A stretch of 20,836 bases of DNA, from NCBI GenBank assembly GCA_019057975.1, contig JAHLWJ010000042.1, positions 1-20,836 of the forward strand. Direction: 5' to 3'. The notes under the pieces are model-generated. The model saw nothing but the letters and a program-made list of their open reading frames with translations. It did not search any database and was not told the DNA's origin. This DNA is from Promethearchaeota archaeon (lineage in GTDB: Archaea; Asgardarchaeota; Lokiarchaeia; Sigynarchaeales; SOKP01). This document shows, one piece after another, positions 15,988 through 20,836 of the stretch (its first letter is position 1; every line of letters starts with the position of its first letter). Both the position numbers and the translations under genes were made by a program.

Positions 15988-16497
15988 CTAAAGATTTTTA
16001 ATAATTTCTTTTGCTAATAATCTAAAAGCCAAATTCACGTTTGCACCAGTTTTCGAAGAAATTTTTAAATATTTAAAAAAATCATACTTCTTTGGAAAGC
16101 TCCGCGCAAATTTTTCATCGATAGTAATCGATTCAGTCAAATCCCATTTAGAACCTAAGAAAATTATCGGAATTCCTGGATTTTCACCTCTACAAATATT
16201 AACCCATTGTTCAATATTTTCTAAGCTAGATGGTCGCGTGAGGTCAAAAAGCAAAAGAGCACCTTTAGCACCGACAGAGTAATCTTTTAATAAAGGTCTG
16301 AAATGATCTTGTCCACCAAAATCCCAGACTTGCAAATTAATTGTTTCTCCTTTAATATAAGTTTCTTTGATGAAGAATTCTACACCAAGTGTCATTTTTG
16401 TGTCTGCCAAGAATCTATCCTTCACATATCGATAAAGAAGCGTTGTTTTTCCTACACCTCCATCTCCAGCTGTGATTATTTTAAGTAATTTGGGCAT
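15988..16497 (-). CDS. Ras-like small GTPase with SKxD motif
   Basis: A 169-residue Ras-superfamily GTPase. G1 GDGGVGKT is at 11-18, the switch I Thr at 36 (MTLGVEF), G3 WDFGGQDHF at 58-66 with the catalytic Gln63 present, G4 SKWD at 116-119 and G5 ISSKTG at 146-151. Ser replaces the Asn of NKxD, reminiscent of the TKxD of Rho/Rac proteins. No C-terminal Cys is present. ATG 16497 is chosen because the upstream TTG at 16518 adds only seven residues. It is clearly paralogous to the GTPase at 17529-18050. Downstream partners are unknown. Confidence 0.9.
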   Translation of the reverse strand: MPKLLKIITAGDGGVGKTTLLYRYVKDRFLADTKMTLGVEFFIKETYIKGETINLQVWDFGGQDHFRPLLKDYSVGAKGALLLFDLTRPSSLENIEQWVNICRGENPGIPIIFLGSKWDLTESITIDEKFARSFPKKYDFFKYLKISSKTGANVNLAFRLLAKEIIKNL

Positions 16498-16626
16498 TCT
16501 AAACCACCATATTAACAATTTGATGCATTAATTTAATTATTCAGGGATTAAATTATAAATTGTTTTAATAATATATAAGAAATTTAGATTAAAATTTATA
16601 TGTAGTATTTTTTCTTAAGTACTTTA

Positions 16627-17058
16627 TTAAACTCTTTCTATTGATAAGTATTTTCTTTGTCGCAGGAAAATTGTATTTATACTTGATAGTCTTGCTTTCC
16701 TACGTAATTCAGAATCGTTTGTGGCAAGAAAAACAGTCGGATATTTATCTTTTAGTTCAGTTATCTTTCTGATCAAATAATCATCTGTTGTTTCCTCTTC
16801 TTGTTTAATATCATTAACAAAATCAAAATTATACTTATTCTTATTATTTTCCAAATACAATAACCCAGAATTAAGTAACCTTATGAATTTTGTTGATTTT
16901 GGTTCCCTTTTCTTTTTTGCCTCAAGTTCATTAAGAATTTGTTGAAAAATTACAAATTTAAGGTTTCCATCCAAATTATCCCTTATCTCATTTAAATAAT
17001 CGATTTTAAACTGAAAAGGAAGTAAAATGAAATTTGAATCAATTACTATTAGGTTCAT
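16627..17058 (-). CDS. PIN-domain protein, Fcf1/VapC9-like predicted RNase
   Basis: A 143-residue PIN-fold protein resembling archaeal relatives of the rRNA-processing nuclease Fcf1/Utp24. It opens MNLIVIDSNFILLPFQF with Asp7. Glu44 or Glu46 follow in ILNELEAKK. Acidic residues Asp92 and Asp93 in TTDDYLI and Asp115 in LATNDSELRRKA complete a plausible metal-binding set. These features predict endonuclease activity on RNA, perhaps pre-rRNA. ATG 17058 is preferred to the TTG at 17088, which would add ten residues before the first strand. No antitoxin-like gene overlaps it, so a toxin role is less likely. It lies between a zinc-ribbon protein and a GTPase gene on the same strand. Confidence 0.78.
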   Translation of the reverse strand: MNLIVIDSNFILLPFQFKIDYLNEIRDNLDGNLKFVIFQQILNELEAKKKREPKSTKFIRLLNSGLLYLENNKNKYNFDFVNDIKQEEETTDDYLIRKITELKDKYPTVFLATNDSELRRKARLSSINTIFLRQRKYLSIERV

Positions 17059-17153
17059 ATTAGACTTCAATAAGTCTGTCGCTCTCAAATTTTTCTTGAT
17101 AAAATTTTGTTAATATAATTTATTTTGAATTATAAAACTTCAATATATTGGAC

Positions 17154-17474
17154 TTAATAATAATATTCCCTTAACACTAAATCATTATCTACACACTCGA
17201 CACAGACCCATTCTTTCTGCCTCGGGAAATAGACCATGTCATTGTTATTTACACTACAAATCGAACACTGGCAGATTGATTTTTTAAAGGATTGTCTGAA
17301 TTTTTCTAATTCGCGTAATAGCTCGATCTGTTTCTCTCCCTCAACACCAAGCCAAAGGACCTTTATAACAAACTCTTGATCGCGGAACATGTGAATTAAA
17401 ATAACTCTAAGGTTGTATCGTAAATTTCTTAGACACGGATCTTTAATAATAACTCTTTTAATCTTCTTTAACAT
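17154..17474 (-). CDS. Uncharacterised small protein with C-terminal zinc ribbon
   Basis: A 106-residue basic protein not assigned to a named family. The N-terminal 60 residues are strand- and helix-forming and rich in Lys/Arg, with LIHMFRDQEFVIKVLWLG and a helix EKQIELLRELEKFRQ. The C-terminus holds a zinc-ribbon-like knuckle pair, CQCSIC (C68, C70, C73) and CVEC (C91, C94), separated by 17 residues. ATG 17474 is used, with a TTG immediately before it. It lies 54 bases downstream of the GTPase gene at 17529 and 95 bases upstream of the PIN gene, all on the minus strand, so co-transcription is possible. Its role is unknown. Confidence 0.7.
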   Translation of the reverse strand: MLKKIKRVIIKDPCLRNLRYNLRVILIHMFRDQEFVIKVLWLGVEGEKQIELLRELEKFRQSFKKSICQCSICSVNNNDMVYFPRQKEWVCVECVDNDLVLREYYY

Positions 17475-17528
17475 CAATAAGACAATAAAAATACATGTAT
17501 AAATAATTAGATTTCGATTAAAATAAAA

Positions 17529-18050
17529 CTAATACGTTTGTCTTTCTAAAATTTTCTTTGTCAACTTACTGAAAGCTTGACCTACATTTTCGCCTGTTTT
17601 TGATGAGATTTTCAAGAAATCAATAAGGTTAAATTCTTCAAGAAACGATAGTGCATAATCGTCATCAACTTGAATTTCATCAGCTAAGTCCAGCTTAGTG
17701 CCTAGAAAAAGAACGGGAAGGCTTGGGTCCCCTTTCCGTACTATGTTAAGCCATTGCTCCAAATTTTCTAAGCTGGACATCCTTGTGAGGTCGAACATAA
17801 GCATTGCTCCTTTTGCACCTAGAACATAGCTTTCAAGCAAAAATCTAAACCTCTCTTGACCTCCAAAATCCCAGAGCTGCAGGGTGCATTGATTCCCATT
17901 GATCTCCGTCTCTTTCAAAAAGAATTCCACACCTATCGTCATTCGAGTATTTGCTGAGAATTTCCCTTCCACGTACCTATGTAGGAGCGTTGTTTTTCCA
18001 ACTCCCCCTTCCCCGGCTGTTAAGATTTTTAGTATGAACTTCTGTGGCAT
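17529..18050 (-). CDS. Ras-like small GTPase with Rho-type TKLD motif
   Basis: A 173-residue Ras-superfamily GTPase. G1 GEGGVGKT is at 13-20, the switch I Thr at 38 (MTIGVEF), G3 WDFGGQERF at 60-68 with Gln65, G4 TKLD at 118-121 and G5 ISSKTG at 148-153. Thr in place of the Asn of NKxD matches Rac/Rho proteins, which bind GTP normally, so activity is expected. There is no lipidation Cys. It starts at ATG 18050. Its paralogue at 15988-16497 shares the DFGGQ, SKTG and LFDLTR stretches, and the two bracket the zinc-ribbon and PIN genes. Confidence 0.92.
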   Translation of the reverse strand: MPQKFILKILTAGEGGVGKTTLLHRYVEGKFSANTRMTIGVEFFLKETEINGNQCTLQLWDFGGQERFRFLLESYVLGAKGAMLMFDLTRMSSLENLEQWLNIVRKGDPSLPVLFLGTKLDLADEIQVDDDYALSFLEEFNLIDFLKISSKTGENVGQAFSKLTKKILERQTY

Positions 18051-18319
18051 TCTTACAATCTCTCTTTATTTGTTGGATGAAATTTTTAAAAAGTTAATCT
18101 TTTGGAGGTTCTTGAATAGATTAAATTTTTTTTTGTTATAATTATAATCTCTTTACGAATTAATATTCTTTAGTTAATCGAAAATTTAAAAATTAATTTT
18201 AAAAATATTCTTTTATTTTTGATTTTTATTCTTTTTTCTAAATATAATTCAATAATAAACAATTTCAAAATAAATTTTATTAATATGGAATAATATTTTC
18301 TACCAGTCTCTTTTAAAAA
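18051..18319. other. AT-rich divergent intergenic region
   Basis: This stretch separates the minus-strand GTPase from the plus-strand cupin and must hold both promoters. It consists of A/T runs with many TATA-like words. I see no RNA gene, no repeat and no convincing open frame. Confidence 0.5.
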
Positions 18320-18325
18320 GGTGAT
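18320..18325 (+). promoter_or_regulatory. Shine-Dalgarno GGTGAT of the cupin gene
   Basis: GGTGAT ends 6 bases before ATG 18332. It shows that this genome uses the GGTGAT motif, which is the comparison used for the ATT start proposed at 14641. Confidence 0.6.
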
Positions 18326-18331
18326 TTAAAA

Positions 18332-18625
18332 ATGAAAATGAAAAAGAAAATACCTACAGAAGCTGATTTGAAAAGATTAGAAGTAGAATCATGGGGTACT
18401 TGGAGCAAGGAAGTGAGCGAATTTGATTGGTCTTATGGGGATACAGAAACGTGTTATATACTTGATGGTGAAGTAGAAGTAACTGACCCCGCATCAGGAG
18501 AGAAAATTGAATTTAAGAAGGGCGATCTGGTTCAGTTTGAAAAAGGATTAAAATGCGTTTGGAATGTGAAAAAACCAGTTAGGAAATATTTTAATTTTGA
18601 TTTGAAATTTGGAGATATTGATTAA
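18332..18625 (+). CDS. Small cupin protein (Cupin_3/EutQ-like)
   Basis: A 97-residue cupin of the Cupin_3 type, the fold found in EutQ and ureidoglycine aminohydrolase relatives. It has VESWGTWSKEVSEFDWSY at the N-terminal side, then CYILDGEVEVTD as the core strand pair and FKKGDLVQFEKGLKCVW as the second motif, which lacks the usual His set. Metal binding is therefore uncertain. The start is ATG 18332, set by the Shine-Dalgarno motif. A run of ten Ts directly after the stop probably ends the transcript. The substrate is unknown. Confidence 0.82.
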   Translation: MKMKKKIPTEADLKRLEVESWGTWSKEVSEFDWSYGDTETCYILDGEVEVTDPASGEKIEFKKGDLVQFEKGLKCVWNVKKPVRKYFNFDLKFGDID

Positions 18626-18634
18626 ATTCAAATC

Positions 18635-18644
18635 TTTTTTTTTT
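18635..18644 (+). terminator. Oligo-T transcription terminator
   Basis: Ten consecutive Ts begin 10 bases after the cupin stop codon. Archaeal RNA polymerase terminates on such U-tracts without needing a hairpin, and none is obvious here. Confidence 0.6.
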
Positions 18645-18737
18645 AACTTTATCTTCTTACATAAATAAAAGGTTGTAAATCTATAAAGAGCGTTAATTAT
18701 AAATATGTATTATTAACTAACCTTATCTTGATTTAAT

Positions 18738-19211
18738 ATGGAAGATTATATACCTTTTGGTTTGAGTGATTTTAAAGTAGAACAATTAGGTTTTGTGTAT
18801 AAGGATATTAGACAACAAGCTAAAATAATGGAAACTTTCTTTGGTATTCCAAAATTTACTATACTAGGCCCTTTAGAAATGGACATCACTTACCGTGGGA
18901 AGCAGACAAAATGGACTGTGTCTGGAGCATTTGGACGATTATTTAATAATGTTGAGGTTGAATTAATACAAGTTGAAAGTGGGGAATGTATTCATAAAGA
19001 ATTTTTAGATCAGGGGAAAGAAGGATTCCACCATGTTCGTAGTTCTGTTGATGACTTAGAAACAGTAATAGAAAAGTTTAAAGAAGAAGGCATTGGTGTA
19101 CTACAAAAAGGTAGAATAGTAAGTTCAAATTATGCATATATGGACACAGAAGCCCTATTAGGAATAATCCTTGAATTTTCAGCAACAAAAAGGGGAAGAA
19201 GGAAAAGGTAA
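18738..19211 (+). CDS. VOC/glyoxalase superfamily protein
   Basis: A 157-residue vicinal-oxygen-chelate protein, similar in layout to methylmalonyl-CoA epimerase and glyoxalase I. The first module has VEQLGFVYKDI, with Gln16 where most members have the first His ligand, and VEVELIQVESGE with Gln78. The second has GFHHVRSSVDDLE (His98/His99) and LLGIILEFS (Glu146). Three of four metal ligand positions are therefore filled in the usual way and one is altered. A basic tail KRGRRKR ends the protein. The start is ATG 18738. A fatty-acyl or dicarbonyl substrate is possible, but the reaction cannot be named. Confidence 0.78.
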   Translation: MEDYIPFGLSDFKVEQLGFVYKDIRQQAKIMETFFGIPKFTILGPLEMDITYRGKQTKWTVSGAFGRLFNNVEVELIQVESGECIHKEFLDQGKEGFHHVRSSVDDLETVIEKFKEEGIGVLQKGRIVSSNYAYMDTEALLGIILEFSATKRGRRKR

Positions 19212-19228
19212 ATTTCTAATAATTTAAT

Positions 19229-19771
19229 TCACGCAAATCTTTGCTTTTCTTTATGCTCTTTTACGGAAATTTCCCGTTCACTAAGTCTATCAAGTTTGAT
19301 TAAAGTGTCTTGAATTGTTTTAATTTCTAATCTAGTATTAATTTTATAATTTTTCAAATTATCAAGCATTTCCTTTTCATTATAACCTTCATTGTAAACT
19401 TCCTTGAATGCATTAATGGTATCTTGATGGTAACAGACGTATTGTTTGTTTAAGAATACTATCAACATTTTTTTTTTCTTTTGATTTTGAGATAATTCAA
19501 ACATCTCATCTCTGATTCTCTTAATCGGTTTTTTAAGCTTTCTAGCAATCAACTCATCTTCGATCTTGTAAAATTTTTTCATAAATCTGTGGAGTTTATT
19601 TTTAAAAAAGAGTCTTGGAATATATGATAGCAAAAACATCACTAATGTTATTCCCGCCATCCAAATTGCAGCAATTGGATTAAAAAATGCTATTATAATA
19701 ATTATTATTACAAGGATTAAGAACCATCTTCGTCCAATACTTTTGAAAACAACTATATATTTTTTTGGCAT
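19229..19771 (-). CDS. Uncharacterised membrane-anchored protein
   Basis: A 180-residue protein without recognised homology. Two hydrophobic segments lie near the N-terminus, one around residues 17-29 (FLILVIIIIIIAF) and another around 33-50 ending SYIP. Positive residues flank both. The remaining roughly 130 residues are strongly charged and mostly helical, with KKKKMLIVFLNKQYVCYH in the middle and a Glu/Lys-rich C-terminus. A membrane hairpin with a long cytosolic domain is likely. ATG 19771 is used, and a GTG six codons upstream is the alternative. It lies immediately downstream of the terminator of the 5S rRNA gene on the same strand. Confidence 0.65.
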   Translation of the reverse strand: MPKKYIVVFKSIGRRWFLILVIIIIIIAFFNPIAAIWMAGITLVMFLLSYIPRLFFKNKLHRFMKKFYKIEDELIARKLKKPIKRIRDEMFELSQNQKKKKMLIVFLNKQYVCYHQDTINAFKEVYNEGYNEKEMLDNLKNYKINTRLEIKTIQDTLIKLDRLSEREISVKEHKEKQRFA

Positions 19772-19822
19772 ATTTTTCCAATTTACCACTATTAATTATA
19801 ATATACTTATAATTGATCACAT

Positions 19823-19850
19823 AAAAAAATTATTTTTAGACAAAGTCTAA
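19823..19850 (-). terminator. Terminator of the permuted 5S rRNA gene
   Basis: On the minus strand TTAGAC-TTT-GTCTAA forms a 6-bp hairpin (19836-19850), followed by an A-rich spacer and seven Ts at 19823-19829. It lies about 27 bases after the closing stem of the 5S RNA. Confidence 0.6.
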
Positions 19851-19876
19851 TATCTTTAAGGGAAGTAAATTAGGTC

Positions 19877-20056
19877 TAACCACATAAATAAGCGTTTCCG
19901 GGTTCAGATGGGTCCGGGTATTATCCTTATAAACCATGACCGTAAGCGAACTTACAGATTGAGGTTTCCCACAGACTTTCTACTGCAGTACTATCCTGCA
20001 ACGCTTAATAGTTTAACTTCCGGCGCTTTACTGAATGTTATAAATTTATGTGGTTA
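19877..20056 (-). rRNA. 5S ribosomal RNA, circularly permuted
   Basis: Read on the minus strand, the 3' half of a 5S rRNA comes first and the 5' half second. The 3' half contains CCGGAAGU, AAGCGUU, AGUACUG and GUGGGAAACC, all 5S signatures. The 5' half contains ACCCGGACCCAUCUGAACCC, the helix III and loop C signature. Helix I is CUUACGG (19940-19946) with CUGUAAG (19951-19957), capped by UUCG at 19947-19950. Helix II is AUGGUUUA (19930-19937) with UAAACUAU (20008-20015). Helix V is UUGcAGG with CCUCAA. Helix IV is CUGCAG with CUGUGG. The new ends pair perfectly over 13 bp (20044-20056 with 19877-19889). An inner 5 bp follows (20024-20028 with 19890-19894), with a 15-base bulge. Exact mature ends are not known. 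No 16S or 23S gene is nearby. Confidence 0.88.
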
Positions 20057-20074
20057 TAAAACCACGGATTTACC

Positions 20075-20084
20075 ATTTAATAAG
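20075..20084 (-). promoter_or_regulatory. TATA-like box of the permuted 5S rRNA gene
   Basis: CTTATTAAAT on the minus strand is centred about 25 bases before the outer closing stem (20055/20056). This is the canonical archaeal TATA-to-start spacing, and it supports transcription starting at the permuted 5' end. Confidence 0.45.
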
Positions 20085-20090
20085 TACGGT

Positions 20091-20107
20091 TATTTACAAT
20101 GTAAATA
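20091..20107. promoter_or_regulatory. 17-bp palindrome upstream of the 5S promoter
   Basis: TATTTACA and TGTAAATA form a perfect 8-base inverted repeat around one base. It lies just upstream of the 5S TATA-like box and about 110 bases before the plus-strand membrane protein gene. The form suits a dimeric winged-helix regulator. Confidence 0.4.
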
Positions 20108-20215
20108 CCTTCTTATTAGGTAATGAGTAAGTAGAAATAATAAAGACTAGTAATTAAACTTTTTTATGGAAAAAGGCAAAATTTAAAAAGAGTAAACTAA
20201 AATAAGCTCTAGAAT

Positions 20216-20779
20216 ATGATATTTCAATTAATCATCCAAGAGGTTCAGTGGTACCAGTATTTAATAAATATTTTAATCACAATTATCGGGAGATTACTTG
20301 ATTTACTTAGTACGCGGTATGTGTCGAAAGAATTAAAATTAGAGACAAATAAATTGGCTCAACGTATTGGATGGAAAGGAATGGTTTTGATGCAGATACC
20401 CATAGTAGTTTTAGGGGCATTAGACTTCTATCTCAGCTTCTTTATTTTATGGTGGAGTGTATTCCTTTTTGCCAATAATATAGAAGGTAGTTGGTATATA
20501 AAAGAAGCTGGAGAAGCAAAATATCATAAAGAATTAGAGTCTCGAGTAAAGAAATCTACTGTATGGAAAATCCTATTCAGCGAAATTTCATATGTTATAA
20601 AATTTTCATTAGCAGGGATTTTTATAATTATTTTTTTGTTTATATACAATGATTTATTGGCTGTATTTTTGATTTGTTTAGCCTTAATCATACAAGGAAT
20701 CTTTGGGGCAATTAGCTCAATTTCTTATCTTCTTAATTTGAAAAAAAGTGAACATCTGGAAGATAATGATTCAGATTAA
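20216..20779 (+). CDS. Uncharacterised multi-pass membrane protein
   Basis: A 187-residue membrane protein with about four hydrophobic segments: around 12-32, 57-87 (possibly one long or two short), 125-145 and 147-172. The loop after the first segment, DLLSTRYVSKELKLETNKLAQRIGWKG, is charged and looks conserved-type, with Asp and Glu residues next to the membrane. The C-terminus is short and acidic (EHLEDNDSD). No transporter or enzyme signature is recognised. The start is ATG 20216 and the gene is complete within the window. The last 57 bases of the window are AT-rich without a gene. Confidence 0.65.
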   Translation: MIFQLIIQEVQWYQYLINILITIIGRLLDLLSTRYVSKELKLETNKLAQRIGWKGMVLMQIPIVVLGALDFYLSFFILWWSVFLFANNIEGSWYIKEAGEAKYHKELESRVKKSTVWKILFSEISYVIKFSLAGIFIIIFLFIYNDLLAVFLICLALIIQGIFGAISSISYLLNLKKSEHLEDNDSD

Positions 20780-20836
20780 TACAAAATATTTTATTCTAAT
20801 TTCTCAATTACTCGTGAATACTTTTTTATTCCTTTG

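Noticed and set aside
16627..17058. VapBC-type toxin-antitoxin system
   Set aside because: No overlapping small DNA-binding antitoxin gene is present, and the N-terminal sequence fits Fcf1-like PIN proteins better.
19877..20056. Two separate broken 5S fragments or a collapsed tandem array
   Set aside because: The fragments complement each other exactly, share one helix I with a tetraloop, and are flanked by a perfect 13-bp stem. Random decay or misassembly would not leave these.
19908..20123. Plus-strand 71-codon open frame
   Set aside because: It runs antisense through the 5S rRNA and has no protein-like pattern. The region is fully explained by the RNA.

Overview
The window looks like a piece of an Asgard archaeon chromosome, and a Lokiarchaeia-like lineage is my best guess. 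The DNA is very AT-rich. It carries four Ras-superfamily small GTPases, a longin-like plus roadblock-like protein, an eIF1A-type initiation factor and an archaeal/eukaryotic Spt5. The metabolism is rich in acyl-CoA dehydrogenases, as in this group. Several genes appear to start with TTG. A few have the Shine-Dalgarno motif GGTGA, and many seem leaderless. The lineage call is inference; no 16S or 23S rRNA is present.

Layout. 62-5244 (+): a Hrq1/MrfA-type DUF1998 helicase, a small GTPase, a thioredoxin-like protein, a SAM methyltransferase and a second small GTPase whose motifs are circularly permuted (G3-G4-G5-G1-G2). 5278-6297 (-): a C45-type Ntn hydrolase. 6440-6661 (+): a small acidic four-Cys protein. 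6749-11734 (-): acyl-CoA dehydrogenase, penicillin-acylase-like hydrolase and acyl-CoA dehydrogenase. 11931-14578 (-): longin/roadblock protein, Spt5, aIF1A and a cupin. 14779-15966 (+): iron-type alcohol dehydrogenase. 15988-18050 (-): two paralogous GTPases enclosing a PIN-domain protein and a zinc-ribbon protein. 18332-19211 (+): cupin and VOC protein. 19229-19771 (-): membrane protein. 19877-20056 (-): a 5S rRNA. 20216-20779 (+): membrane protein. No CRISPR array, insertion sequence or tRNA was recognised.

The most notable object is the 5S rRNA near 19.9-20.05 kb. On the minus strand its 3' half precedes its 5' half. The natural ends are joined by a UUCG tetraloop capping helix I, and the new ends pair in a perfect 13-bp stem plus an inner 5-bp stem. 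All canonical 5S helices can be drawn, so this reads as a circularly permuted 5S rRNA gene with its own TATA-like box and terminator. A standard linear 5S search would probably miss or split it.

The second notable object is the permuted Ras-like GTPase at 4588-5244. It has the motif order described for eukaryotic cpRAS domains, but stands alone and keeps all the usual catalytic residues. The two permutations are unrelated in sequence, but each could have arisen by tandem duplication followed by loss of the outer halves.
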